This document shows, in pieces, positions 27,738 to 36,944 of a stretch of 64,000 nt of DNA. A program made the position numbers and the translations under genes. The notes below the pieces were generated by a model that saw nothing but the letters and a program-made list of their open reading frames with translations, did not search any database and was not told the DNA's origin. Each line of letters starts with the position of its first letter. Within the stretch, counting starts at the first letter, position 1. This DNA is from Kitasatospora sp. MMS16-BH015 (GTDB lineage Bacteria > Actinomycetota > Actinomycetes > Streptomycetales > Streptomycetaceae): the NCBI RefSeq assembly GCF_002943525.1, contig NZ_CP025394.1:1674001-1738000 (forward strand), read 5' to 3'.

Positions 27738-27873
27738 GGCCGGCCGAGGGCCGCTCCCGGTAGACAGCCGGCGGTAGGCGACGGCGGGCGGCCGGCCGTG
27801 GGCGGTGGACAGCCGGTCGTCGTCGGCGGGCGACCCGCGGTCCGCCGTGGGCGGTGGGCGCGGCGGTGGGCGG

Positions 27874-29169
27874 CTAGCGGTAGGTCGCGGTGAGGGCGTC
27901 GATCAGCAGGCCGACGCCCTCCCGGGCCTCCTCCTCGGCGAGCGTCATCGGCGGCGCCATCCGGAGCGTGTGCCCGTACAGGCCGCCCTTGCCGACCAGC
28001 AGGCCGCGCGCGCGGGCCTCCTCCAGGGCCCGGGCGGCGAGCGCCGGGGCGGGTGCACCGGTCTCCGGGTCGAGCAGGTCCACGGCGAACATCAGCCCCT
28101 TGCCGCGGACTTCGCCGACTCCGGGCAGCTGGCTGGTGGCCTTGGTGAGCTGGTCGATCATCAGGCTGCCGAGCCGCTTGGCGTTCTGCTGGAGGTCGTG
28201 GGCCAGCAGGTACTCCAGGGTGGCCTTGGCCGCCGTGGTGGCCAGCGGGTTGCCGCCGAAGGTGGAGATCCCGGCCGCCGGCAGCGCGTCCATCAGCTCG
28301 GCCCGGGCCACCACGCCACCGATCGCGAAGCCGTTGCCCAGGCCCTTGGCGAAGGTGAGCACGTCCGGGGTCACCCCGTGCGCCTGGTACCCCCAGAAGT
28401 GGTCGCCGGTGCGTCCCCAGCCGGTCTGCACCTCGTCGGAGACGAAGAGCACGCCGTGCTCCGCCAGGATGTCCCGGTAGGTGCCGAGCAGCCCGTCCGG
28501 CGCGGCGGTGAACCCGCCGACGCCCTGCACCGGTTCGGCGATCAAGCAGGCCACGTCCTTGGCGGTGGCGGTGGCCAGCACCTGCCGCAGGTCCGCCGCG
28601 CAGAAGTCCAGGTACTCGCGGTCGGTGAGCTGCGGGAACTGCGCCCGGTCGGTGCCGTGCAGGTAGTGCACGTTGACCGGAGAGAGCGAGGAGTTCTTCC
28701 AGCTCCGATTGCCGGTCACCGCCGTGGCCGCGTACGAGCGGCCGTGGTAGCTGTTGCGCAGAGCCAGCACCTGGTCGGAGCGGCGGGCGTTGGTGGCCAG
28801 CAGCAGGGCCGTCTCGTTGGCCTCGGTGCCGGAGTTGGTGAAGAATACCTTGGCGTCCTCGATGCCCGACAGCTCGGCGATCCGCTCGGCGAGTTCGATC
28901 TGCGAGCGGATCAGGTAGAGCGTGGAGGTGTGCACCACCCCGCTGCGCAGCTGCCGCTCCACGGCCTCCCGTACCTCGGGCACGTCGTAGCCGAGCATGT
29001 TGGTGAGGATGCCCGCGAAGAAGTCCAGGTAGCTGCGCCCCTCGGCGTCGGTGACCCGGCACCCCCATCCGCTGACGATCTCGATCGGCTGCTCGTAGTA
29101 GAGCGAGACCCAGGCGGGCAGGACGGCACGGTGACGGCTCAGCAGATCGGAGGTCGGCAGATCGGACAT
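27874..29169 (-). CDS. Class III aminotransferase (PLP)
   Basis: 431 residues. Fold type I aminotransferase with NSGTEAN (112-118), NSYHGR (139-144), SDEVQTG (D245, pyridine nitrogen) and FAKGLGNG (K275, Schiff base). The family covers 4-aminobutyrate, acetylornithine, beta-alanine and related omega-aminotransferases using 2-oxoglutarate or pyruvate. Substrate is not decided by sequence. The gene stands alone; its upstream region (29170-29453) separates it from the next minus-strand gene. Confidence 0.88.
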   Translation of the reverse strand: MSDLPTSDLLSRHRAVLPAWVSLYYEQPIEIVSGWGCRVTDAEGRSYLDFFAGILTNMLGYDVPEVREAVERQLRSGVVHTSTLYLIRSQIELAERIAELSGIEDAKVFFTNSGTEANETALLLATNARRSDQVLALRNSYHGRSYAATAVTGNRSWKNSSLSPVNVHYLHGTDRAQFPQLTDREYLDFCAADLRQVLATATAKDVACLIAEPVQGVGGFTAAPDGLLGTYRDILAEHGVLFVSDEVQTGWGRTGDHFWGYQAHGVTPDVLTFAKGLGNGFAIGGVVARAELMDALPAAGISTFGGNPLATTAAKATLEYLLAHDLQQNAKRLGSLMIDQLTKATSQLPGVGEVRGKGLMFAVDLLDPETGAPAPALAARALEEARARGLLVGKGGLYGHTLRMAPPMTLAEEEAREGVGLLIDALTATYR

Positions 29170-29453
29170 CGGCGGCTCTCGCTTCCTTGCGTTCGGGCCA
29201 GACGGGCCAGGCGGGCCAACCGCCGGAGCACGGCACCGCAGACCGACCCGCGCACCGGTCGTGCGCGAGCCGTCACGTACCGTGCCCGACGGCGGGTCCA
29301 GGAAAGGTACCGCACCACCCCGGCGACGGGTGCCCCGAACGCACCGCCACACCTCCCCCCGTCCCACCCCACGCCGTCGCCCCCCACACCGCCGTGCCCC
29401 ACGACGCCACTTCGTGCCGGGCCAGACCAGACCAGACGAAGCCCAGAGCGGCG

Positions 29454-30368
29454 TCAGTGGATGCCGGTCAGCACCGGCTCGGCCTCGACGGGCTCGGCCA
29501 CCGGCCGCCGCCGTCGGCGCAGCCCGCGCCAGAGCGCGCCGCCCACCCCCGCCAGGGCGCCGCCCGAGCAGAGCCCGAGGCCCGGCGCGGTCTCCACCAG
29601 CCAGTGGACCGCGCTCTTCGCGGTGTAGGACCAGGTCCGGCGGATCTCGATGTCCAGGTCCACCGGCTCGGCGCCGACCAGCACCTGGTCGCTGTCGCCC
29701 CGGTAGACCTCGGCGATGATGTGCAGGTGAGCCTGCCCGGGTTCGCCGGCGGTCAGCCCGAAGGTCCAGGTGCCCGCCGCACCCTTACCCACCACCGGCT
29801 TGCGTTCGGCGTCGTAACCGGTGCAGGAGATGTGTTCGCAGACCAGCGAGACACCCAGGTCGCCGCCGGTCGGCACGTTGTCCGGCGCGGCGACCACGCC
29901 GGCCGGCAGGGCGGGAGCGGCCGGGGGCGGCCCGTCCGTGGTCTTGCCCAGATCGAAGATCTTGATGCTGAACTCGGCCTCGTCGCCGACGTCCAGCCCG
30001 CCCACCGCCGTGTGCACCAACAGGCCGCGATCCAGCGCCTGTTGGTCCTGCCGCACCCGCAGCACGTAGTCCAGCTGTCCCCCCGAGCCGCCCGCCGGGA
30101 GACCGACCGGCGCGTTGCCCGAGGGCAGCAGCGGCGCCCCCGTGCTCGGTCCGGCCCGGTCGAGCCGGGCCATCCAGACCGTCACCACCACCAGCAGCAA
30201 CCCCATCAGCAGGGCCGCCACCGAGAGCGGCAGCATCCGTCCGCCCTCCCGCCCCACCGACTCCCCAGCCCCGGCACCGGCACCGGCACCGGCCCCAGCT
30301 CCGGCACCGGCGCCCGGCAGCTCCGGCATCCGGAGCCCGCCCGCACCCGCCCGTCCGTCCTCGTCCAT
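29454..30368 (-). CDS. Membrane-anchored hypothetical protein
   Basis: 304 residues from the ATG at 30368. An N-terminal cytoplasmic stretch includes an alternating Gly-Ala repeat (about residues 20-35). A single TM (MLPLSVAALLMGLLLVVVTV, about 45-64) and a large extracytoplasmic domain follow, then a second hydrophobic segment and a basic RRRRR stop-transfer near the C-terminus. The domain contains CEHISC (two Cys) and resembles no family I know. Divergent from the Nudix gene. Confidence 0.65.
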   Translation of the reverse strand: MDEDGRAGAGGLRMPELPGAGAGAGAGAGAGAGAGESVGREGGRMLPLSVAALLMGLLLVVVTVWMARLDRAGPSTGAPLLPSGNAPVGLPAGGSGGQLDYVLRVRQDQQALDRGLLVHTAVGGLDVGDEAEFSIKIFDLGKTTDGPPPAAPALPAGVVAAPDNVPTGGDLGVSLVCEHISCTGYDAERKPVVGKGAAGTWTFGLTAGEPGQAHLHIIAEVYRGDSDQVLVGAEPVDLDIEIRRTWSYTAKSAVHWLVETAPGLGLCSGGALAGVGGALWRGLRRRRRPVAEPVEAEPVLTGIH

Positions 30369-30465
30369 CGCCCCGCCCCACACCTCGCAGCCCGCCCCCG
30401 TGCCTCCGACACCCTAAGGCCACTGATGACGCCACGTCAGTTTTCGCGCCGGATAGCATGACCGG

Positions 30466-30972
30466 ATGCCCGAAGCCACCGAACAGGTCCGCGTCTCCGC
30501 CCGAGCACTGGTGCGGGACGCCGAGGGCCGCCTGCTGCTGATCAATGCCCACAACGACCCCGAGGACCCGTCGGCCGGCGGGTTCTGGATGACCCCGGGC
30601 GGCGGGGTCGAGCCCGGCGAGTCACTCCCGGAGGCGGCGGCCCGCGAGCTGGCCGAGGAGATCGGCCTGCGCGTCACGCCCGAACAGCTCGGCACGCCGG
30701 TCGCGTTCACCACCGGATACGCCGAACTGGGATGGGCAAACGGGGTGTTCACCGACCACTTCTTCCTCCACCGGGTGGCCACCCACGAGATCGATCTGAG
30801 CGGCCAGACCGACTACGAGCAGCGCGAGTACCGCGGCCACCGCTGGTGGCCGGTGGCCGAGCTCGCCACCACCGAGGAGACCGTGTTCCCTTGGGGCCTC
30901 GCCGAGCTGCTCACCGGCCTCGACCGGCACGGCCGCCCCGCCGAGCCGGTGCAACTCCCCTGGCACCACTGA
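30466..30972 (+). CDS. Nudix hydrolase
   Basis: 168 residues. The Nudix box GGGVEPGESLPEAAARELAEEIGL-type signature (G x5 E x7 REL x EE x GL) is complete at residues 46-68. Nudix enzymes cleave nucleoside diphosphates linked to another group; the substrate is unknown. C-terminal WWPVAELA is a common Nudix ending. Divergent from the membrane protein gene. Confidence 0.88.
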   Translation: MPEATEQVRVSARALVRDAEGRLLLINAHNDPEDPSAGGFWMTPGGGVEPGESLPEAAARELAEEIGLRVTPEQLGTPVAFTTGYAELGWANGVFTDHFFLHRVATHEIDLSGQTDYEQREYRGHRWWPVAELATTEETVFPWGLAELLTGLDRHGRPAEPVQLPWHH

Positions 30973-31168
30973 CCGGAGACCGACCGGAGATGGGCCCGAG
31001 CGCAGCCCGAGCGCGGCCGAGACCGGCCGAGACCGGCCGGACGGCCTCCGAGCGGACTCCGCGGCGAACGCCGGGCGGCCGAATGCGGAAGAATCCACCG
31101 AACCGCCCCGAACCCTCCACTCCGGCCGCTAGCCTGTGCCCGGGATCGAACCGGAGGGAGACCGGATC

Positions 31169-32422
31169 GTGGGGGGCACGAACGCGCGGCCCGGGGCAGG
31201 CAGTGGCCGGCCCGGGCAGCGCCGACAGGGCTACGTCTGCTTCGCCGCACAGGACTGGTGGTACCACAACCGCGCGCACTCTGACGTGCAGTTGATGCTC
31301 AACCTGGCCCGGCACCGGCCGGTGCTCTTCGTCAACAGCATCGCGATGCGGATGCCGCTGCCCGGCCGGAGCAGCCAGCCGCTGCGCCGGATCATCCGCA
31401 AGGCGCGCAGCATGGCCCGCAAGGTGCAGCGCCCGGTGCCGGGCCTGCCCGGCTTCGCGGTGATGACCCCGGTACTGCTGCCGTTCTACGGCAGCGCGCG
31501 GGCCCGGGCTCTGAACGCCAAGTTGATCTCGCTCCAGGTCCGTTGGGCCGCCCGCAGCTTGGGGATGAGCACGGACGTCTGCGTGGCCACCATCCCGACC
31601 GCCGCCGACGTGGTCGGCCACCTGCGGGTGCGCACCCTGGTCTACAACCGCTCGGACCGGCACTCCGCCTTCCCCGAGGCCGACACCGCCTCGGTCGAGC
31701 GGCTGGAGCGCGCACTGATGCGGGACGCCGACCACGTGCTGTACGTGAGCAGCGAGTTGATGGCGGCCGAGCGCGAACTGACCGGTGAGCGGGCGGTGTT
31801 CCTCGACCACGGCGTCGACCTGGAGCACTTCGGTGCGACGGACAGCCGCGAGCCCGCCGAGCCCGCCGAGCTGGCCGCGATCCCGCATCCGAGGATCGGC
31901 TTCTTCGGCGCGCTGGACGACTTCGTGGTCGACTTCGACCTGCTGGGGCGGGTCGCCAAGGAGTACCCGGACGCACAGCTGGTGCTGATCGGCGACACCA
32001 CCGCCGATCTGGGCGCGCTCACCGCGCTGCCGAACGTCCACCACCTGGGCTTCCGCCCGTACGCCGAGATCCCCGCCTACGGGCGCGGCTTCGACGTGGC
32101 GCTGATGCCCTGGCTGGACAATGACTGGGTGCGCCACTGCAACCCGATCAAGCTCAAGGAGTACCTGGCCCTCGGCCTGCCGGTGGTCAGCACCGACTTC
32201 CCCGAGGTCCGGCGCTACGCCGAGCAGATCAGCGTGGCGGACACCACCGAGGGCTTCCTCGCCGCGATCGGCGAGGCCCTGGCCGCCGCAGCCGGTCCGG
32301 ATGCCGACGGCGCGGCGCAGCGCCGCCGGGCCGCCGTGGCGGGAGACTCCTGGCAGGACCGGGCCACCGACCTGCTCACCCTCATCGAGGGCGAACCGAC
32401 CGGGACGGTCCGGTCCAGCTGA
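31169..32422 (+). CDS. Glycosyltransferase, GT4 type
   Basis: 417 residues from the GTG at 31169, which follows GGAGGGAG; a GTG 11 codons upstream lacks such a site. GT-B fold: N-terminal YVCFAAQDWWYHNRAH and C-terminal IGFFGALDDFVVDFDLL, VLIGDTT, then NPIKLKEYLALGLPVVST with the donor-binding glutamate. It belongs to the group that transfers a sugar from NDP-sugar onto lipid-linked glycans. It opens the exopolysaccharide locus, 93 bp ahead of the DUF4082 lipoprotein. Confidence 0.85.
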   Translation: MGGTNARPGAGSGRPGQRRQGYVCFAAQDWWYHNRAHSDVQLMLNLARHRPVLFVNSIAMRMPLPGRSSQPLRRIIRKARSMARKVQRPVPGLPGFAVMTPVLLPFYGSARARALNAKLISLQVRWAARSLGMSTDVCVATIPTAADVVGHLRVRTLVYNRSDRHSAFPEADTASVERLERALMRDADHVLYVSSELMAAERELTGERAVFLDHGVDLEHFGATDSREPAEPAELAAIPHPRIGFFGALDDFVVDFDLLGRVAKEYPDAQLVLIGDTTADLGALTALPNVHHLGFRPYAEIPAYGRGFDVALMPWLDNDWVRHCNPIKLKEYLALGLPVVSTDFPEVRRYAEQISVADTTEGFLAAIGEALAAAAGPDADGAAQRRRAAVAGDSWQDRATDLLTLIEGEPTGTVRSS

Positions 32423-32473
32423 GCCGGGACGCTCCAGCCCGGCTGAGCAGGGACGGTCCGGTCCGGCTGAGCC
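32402..32473 (+). repeat. 24-bp tandem repeats, three units
   Basis: Three 24-bp units start with GGGACGGTCC or GGGACGCTCC at 32402, 32426 and 32450. The first overlaps the end of the GT4 gene, including its stop codon. Confidence 0.7.
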
Positions 32474-32515
32474 GGGCCGACGCAGTCGGCCACAAGCACC
32501 ACCGAAAGGGTCCGC

Positions 32516-34354
32516 GTGCGCGCTCGTACCTCGGCCGCACTGGCCACCGCTCTGCTGGGCCTGGTGGCCACCGCCTGCACCTCCGTCGGGCCCGTCCCGC
32601 ACCCGCCGCCGCCCGGCGAGGGTGCGGGCGGCGCCCCGACCACGATGTACGGGGCGGCCGAGCCGCTCACCGCGGCCTTCCCCGACCCGGCGGCGACCAC
32701 CCTCGGGGTCCGGTTCACCAGCACGCTGCCGGGGGTGGTCTCGGCCGTCCGGTTCTTCAAGGGCACGGGCAACACCGGCACCCACCTCGGCGCGCTCTGG
32801 GACACCGAGGGCCACCAACTGGCCCGGGCCACCTTCAAGGACGAGACGGCGGCCGGCTGGCAGCAGGCGGAGCTCGACCACCCGGTGAAGATCCAGCCCG
32901 GGGTCACCTACCTCGCCTCCTACCTCGCGCCGGCCGGCCACTACGCGGCCACCCAGAACGCCTTCGACGGCGGCCCGGTGGTCTACGGCTCGGGGCCGCT
33001 CACCGCCGTCGGCGGCGGGTTCGCCACCGGGGCGACCCAAGCCTTCCCGGGCGGACGGCAGGGCAACAGCGAGTACTTCGTGGACGTGGTCTTCACCGCC
33101 GACCGCGCCACCGGCCACCTACCGTCGCCCGCCGCACCGCAGTACTGGGCCAAGTGGCCCACCACCAAAGCCTGGAGCGACCAGGACCGGCTCCCGATCG
33201 GGGTCTGGATGCAGGACCCCACCACCCCGGCTCCCAACTCTCAACAGGGCCCCGACGAGGCGCACGCCTTCCGCGCGCTGGGCGTCAACACCCTGGTGGG
33301 GCTCTGGGATTGGCCCATCGACGACCACGCCCAGGTCAAGGCGGCCGAGGCCGCCGGGCTCGCGGTGGTGGCCGGCGGGAAGGCCTGCGATCCGGCGCCG
33401 ACCGGGGGTTGGCCCTGCACCACCGCCGATCTGCCGCTGGCCGCGCAGGCGGCCCGGGTCGGCGCGGGCGGGCTGGCGGGGTACCTGCTGGCGGACGAAC
33501 CGGATCTGAACGCGCCCAACGGATCCGCGCAGGGCGCCGGTTGCCTGCCGCCGGAGAAGTTGACCGCCTTCGCGGACAGCCTGCACCGGCAGGATCCGGG
33601 CCGGCCGGTGCTCGTCAACTTCGGCTCCGGGGTGGGCGGTGGCTTCAAGGGGCCCGGCTGCCCGGCGGACTTCTCGCAGTACACGGCCCCAGTGGACATC
33701 GTCTCGGTGGACTTCTACGGCATCACCGACCCGTACTCCCCCGGCCCGAGCAAGGGCGTGCGCAGCTACGGCCGGGTGGCGGCCCGGACCAGGATGGTGG
33801 CGCCGGGCAAGCCGGTCTGGGTGTTCCTGGAGACGCCGGTGCAGATGCTGGCCGCCTCCCGCACCGCCGCCGGCACCCCGGCCGCCTCGCCCGCCCAGGT
33901 GCGGGCGGCGGCCTGGGCTGCGCTGGTGAACGGGGCCACCGGGCTCGAATGGTTCTGCCACTCCTTCGCGGCCGGCGGCGCCCCGGTGGTGGACGCCTGC
34001 CTCAAGGACCCGGCCTCGGCCGGCGCGATCACGTCGGTGGACGAGGAGGCCCAGCGCTACGCCGCGTACTGGAACGCCCCGCCGGTCGCGGTCGGCGTCA
34101 CCACCGAGGGCGCCCCGGTCACCGCCACCCTGCGCACCGCGCACGGCAGGACGGCCCTGCTCGCCGTGGCCACCGATGCCGCCGCCCTGCCCACCGGCGG
34201 TCCGGCCAAGGCCACCTTCACCCTGCCGGGCGGCTACACCGGCACCCTGCGCACCGAGGACGGCCGCGAACTCCGCGCGAAGAACGGCAAGTTCACCGAC
34301 ACGTTCACCGCGTACCAGCCGCACGTCTACACCCTCGACGCCCGACTCGGCTGA
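32516..34354 (+). CDS. Secreted lipoprotein: DUF4082 plus glycosidase-like domain
   Basis: 612 residues from a GTG. A signal peptide ends in the lipobox-like LVATAC (C20 or so). DUF4082 covers about 45-185 (LGVRFTSTLPGVVSAVRFFK, GTHLGALWD, YFVDVVF). A TIM-barrel-like region (about 190-500) has IGVWMQDP, GYLLADEPDLN and DIVSVDFYGITDPY, reminiscent of glycoside hydrolases. The C-terminal 100 residues look like a beta-sandwich. It likely sits outside the membrane and acts on or binds the exopolysaccharide. The catalytic assignment is inference. Confidence 0.75.
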   Translation: MRARTSAALATALLGLVATACTSVGPVPHPPPPGEGAGGAPTTMYGAAEPLTAAFPDPAATTLGVRFTSTLPGVVSAVRFFKGTGNTGTHLGALWDTEGHQLARATFKDETAAGWQQAELDHPVKIQPGVTYLASYLAPAGHYAATQNAFDGGPVVYGSGPLTAVGGGFATGATQAFPGGRQGNSEYFVDVVFTADRATGHLPSPAAPQYWAKWPTTKAWSDQDRLPIGVWMQDPTTPAPNSQQGPDEAHAFRALGVNTLVGLWDWPIDDHAQVKAAEAAGLAVVAGGKACDPAPTGGWPCTTADLPLAAQAARVGAGGLAGYLLADEPDLNAPNGSAQGAGCLPPEKLTAFADSLHRQDPGRPVLVNFGSGVGGGFKGPGCPADFSQYTAPVDIVSVDFYGITDPYSPGPSKGVRSYGRVAARTRMVAPGKPVWVFLETPVQMLAASRTAAGTPAASPAQVRAAAWAALVNGATGLEWFCHSFAAGGAPVVDACLKDPASAGAITSVDEEAQRYAAYWNAPPVAVGVTTEGAPVTATLRTAHGRTALLAVATDAAALPTGGPAKATFTLPGGYTGTLRTEDGRELRAKNGKFTDTFTAYQPHVYTLDARLG

Positions 34355-34369
34355 CCATCACCAAGGCCC

Positions 34370-34401
34370 GAGGTCCGGAGCCCCGCAAGGCCCCGGACCT
34401 C
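34370..34401. terminator. Bidirectional terminator hairpin
   Basis: Stem of 9 bp (34370-34378 with 34393-34401), extended by GCC/GGC after a mismatch. It sits between convergent genes and probably ends both. Confidence 0.7.
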
Positions 34402-34415
34402 CTGGACGGACCGGC

Positions 34416-35339
34416 TCAGCGAGCCGAGTGCCGGACCAGCCGCCACACCGCCCGCGGACCCTGCAGCAGGTAGCGCCGGGCGAGCCGGCGCGGCTCCTGG
34501 ATCAGTCGGTAGCACCACTCCAACCCGTGGTCGCGCCACCAGTCCGGGGCCCGGTCCACGATGCCGGCCAGGAAGTCGGCCGCCGCGCCGACGGCCAGGC
34601 CGACCCGGATGCCGCTCGCACCCGCGTACTCGGCCAGCCAGGCCTCCTGCCGCGGCTTGCCGAGACCGACCACCAGCAGGTCGACGCCGGCGGCCCGGAC
34701 CTTCTCGGCGAGGGCCGAGGCCCCGGCCGGGGAGGAGAGTTCGGCGCGGTCGGGGGCCCAGTAGGCGACCACGGAGAGGGTGGGCCAGCGGCGCTCGATC
34801 TCGGGCGCGAGCAGGCGGTGGGTGCTCTCCAGGCCGCCGAGGAAGGCCACCCTGGCCCCGGTCTCGGCCGCCACCGTGAGCAGGTCGGGCAGCAGGTCGG
34901 CGCCGGTGAGGCGCTCCCACTCCCGCCCGGTGAGCCCGTTGGCCCGCACCACCAGCGGCATGCCGTCGAGCAGCAGCAGCCAGTCCGCGTCCCGCTCGGC
35001 CCGCTCGATCACCCCGGCGTGGGCCCCGCCCCGCCCGAAGTGGTGCAGGTGGTCGACGTTGGTCGAGGCCACCACCAACGGCCGCGCACCCCCGGGCCCC
35101 GGCCCCGAACCGGCCGCCCCGACCTCACCCCCGGGCCCCGGCCCTTCACCGACCGCCCCGACCTCACTCCCGGGCCCCGGCCCTTCACCGACCGCCCCGC
35201 CCCCGGTCAGCGCCGGCGGCTCGTCGCCGGCCAGGCGGCTGCGGACCAGCCCGGTCACCCCCGCCAGGTCCCAGCAGTCCGCCGGGGTGCCGCCCAGGGT
35301 GAGCCGCTGCGGTCCCTCGGTCACCTCTGCTGCCCTCAT
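34416..35339 (-). CDS. WecG/TagA/CpsF (GT26) glycosyltransferase
   Basis: 307 residues, longer than the usual 240-260 because of an N-terminal Gly/Pro/Glu repeat insert (about residues 45-85). Catalytic-domain motifs are present: STNVDHLHHF, LLLLDGMPLV, FLGGLEST, VVGLGKPRQEAWLAEY and VGAAADFLAG. GT26 enzymes add ManNAc, Glc or similar to undecaprenyl-linked sugars in teichoic acid and exopolysaccharide assembly. The start overlaps the Wzz-like stop codon (ATGA), so the two are coupled. Confidence 0.88.
   Translation of the reverse strand: MRAAEVTEGPQRLTLGGTPADCWDLAGVTGLVRSRLAGDEPPALTGGGAVGEGPGPGSEVGAVGEGPGPGGEVGAAGSGPGPGGARPLVVASTNVDHLHHFGRGGAHAGVIERAERDADWLLLLDGMPLVVRANGLTGREWERLTGADLLPDLLTVAAETGARVAFLGGLESTHRLLAPEIERRWPTLSVVAYWAPDRAELSSPAGASALAEKVRAAGVDLLVVGLGKPRQEAWLAEYAGASGIRVGLAVGAAADFLAGIVDRAPDWWRDHGLEWCYRLIQEPRRLARRYLLQGPRAVWRLVRHSAR
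35116..35193 (-). repeat. 39-bp in-frame tandem repeat in the GT26 gene
   Basis: Two near-identical 39-bp units (35116-35154, 35155-35193) plus degenerate flanking copies encode a 13-residue unit GEGPGPGSEVGAV, giving a flexible insert ahead of the catalytic domain. Confidence 0.85.
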
Positions 35340-36031
35340 GTCACCACTCCTCGCGCCGCGCCGATGCCCGGCGGCGCCGTCTCGGGCCCAGCCTCCGGCC
35401 GGATCCGGCGGCGGCGGGCGTACTCCTCCACCCAGAGCGCGGCGGCGACGCCGACGACGGTGGCGAGCGCCGCCACGCCGAACAGGCCCCGGCTCTTGAC
35501 CCCTTGGACCGGCAGCGCCGTCGCGGGGACCAGCTCGTCGCTGGTGATGTACCTGTCCTTGGGCACCGGCACCGCGAGTCCGTCCTGAAGGGCCTTCAGG
35601 TGCTGGTCGAAGTGCTCGATGACGATGCCGACCTCGCGGTCGGTCTCCTTGGGGTCGGTGCCCCGCACGCTCACCTCGACGGTGGGCACCACGTACGCCT
35701 CCGTCTTGGTGGTGCCGGTGTTGCGCGGCGCCAGGTCGTAGGCCCCGCTCACCCCGGCCCGGCGAAGTTCGGCCAAGCCGGACTGGCTCTTGAGCATGGT
35801 GACCACGGCCGCGCCGATGATCGCCAGGGAGGGCCGGAAGTCGGTCAGGCCGTTCGGATCCTGCTTCGTCTCCGGGGGTTTGATCCGGATCACGGCCGTC
35901 GACCTGTAGACCACCCCCGGCTTGACCACCACCAGGGCTCCGGCGAGCGCCAGCACGGCGACCACCACCAACACCAACCAGCGCCGGATCAGCGCGCGCA
36001 CCACGTCACGGAAAGACACCGTCACCCCCAC
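35336..36031 (-). CDS. Wzz-like chain-length determinant protein (1)
   Basis: 231 residues from a GTG; a GTG two codons later is equally possible. Two TM segments (about 17-36 and 185-205) flank an extracytoplasmic domain beginning VYRSTAVIRIKPP, the pattern of Wzz/polysaccharide co-polymerases. There is no cytoplasmic tyrosine kinase domain. These proteins set the length of polymer made by Wzy. Divergent from a second Wzz-like gene. Confidence 0.8.
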   Translation of the reverse strand: MGVTVSFRDVVRALIRRWLVLVVVAVLALAGALVVVKPGVVYRSTAVIRIKPPETKQDPNGLTDFRPSLAIIGAAVVTMLKSQSGLAELRRAGVSGAYDLAPRNTGTTKTEAYVVPTVEVSVRGTDPKETDREVGIVIEHFDQHLKALQDGLAVPVPKDRYITSDELVPATALPVQGVKSRGLFGVAALATVVGVAAALWVEEYARRRRIRPEAGPETAPPGIGAARGVVT

Positions 36032-36257
36032 CCGGCGGCCATGCTCTCACCCCGGCCGACGGGCCGAGGGCGTTTCGGACCAGTTGGCCCCGACCTCGCT
36101 GCGCGGGTACCGATCGGTGACAGTTCGGAGTTTGTTCTCCACCACTGCTCCGTTCCAACTACTCTCTTGCTGGGGTCGCTTGGCTCGGAGGGTCAGTCCT
36201 GGTGGGGGCTGCTGTGGCATGGGGTCGGGGGCGGCTCCAGGGGGAGATGCGTTGGAC

Positions 36258-36938
36258 ATGCGGGAACTCCTGCGGGTGATCCGCAGGCGTTGGTACGTCA
36301 CGGTGCCGATCGTGGTGATCACGGTCTGCCTGTCGGCGGTGGCCAACGCGGTACTGCCGACGAGTTACCAGTCGGAGTGTTCGATCTCACTGCTCAACGC
36401 GCCGAGCGTGTCGGCACTGCCGCCGAACAACGGGAATCCGTTCCTGAGTTTCAGTCAGGCGCTTACCGTGGCCGCCGACTTCCTCGGACGGCGGCTGGCC
36501 TCGGACGAATCGGCGGAGGCGCTCAAGAAGCGCGGCCTGACCGGGACCTACGCGGTCAAGCTGGCCGACAACGCGATGGGCCCGTTCCTCACGCTCACCG
36601 TGACGGGGAACGACCCGGCGCAGGTCAAGAAGTCGATCGACCTGCTGAACACCTTCACCGCCGAGCAGTTGAAGGCGATGCAGGCCGAGCAGCAGGCCCC
36701 GGCGGGCTCGCAGATCGCCTCCACGGTGATCATCCCGCCGCAGGCGCCGCAGGCGCAGACCAAGAGCAAGCTGCAGTACGTGGCGATGATCGGCATCGCC
36801 GGGCTCGCCGTGGCCTTCCTGGCGGCCTTCGTCACCGAGAACGTCTTCGGTCGCCGCCGGGCCAAGCTCGGGCGTCGCGGCCAGGCCGCGGCGGAGGAGG
36901 AGCAGTTGCCGCAGCCCCCCGTCCCCGCGAGCCGGTAG
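36258..36938 (+). CDS. Wzz-like chain-length determinant protein (2)
   Basis: 226 residues from the ATG at 36258 (MRELLRVIRRRWYVTVPIVV), with GGGGAG 11 bp upstream; an ATG at 36219 is also in frame. Two TMs (about 12-32 and 172-192) flank an extracytoplasmic domain, with a short charged cytoplasmic tail and no kinase. It starts the plus-strand wzz-wzy-wzx-GT2 operon. Two co-polymerases of this size may form a mixed oligomer. Confidence 0.8.
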   Translation: MRELLRVIRRRWYVTVPIVVITVCLSAVANAVLPTSYQSECSISLLNAPSVSALPPNNGNPFLSFSQALTVAADFLGRRLASDESAEALKKRGLTGTYAVKLADNAMGPFLTLTVTGNDPAQVKKSIDLLNTFTAEQLKAMQAEQQAPAGSQIASTVIIPPQAPQAQTKSKLQYVAMIGIAGLAVAFLAAFVTENVFGRRRAKLGRRGQAAAEEEQLPQPPVPASR

Positions 36939-36944
36939 CCGGGG

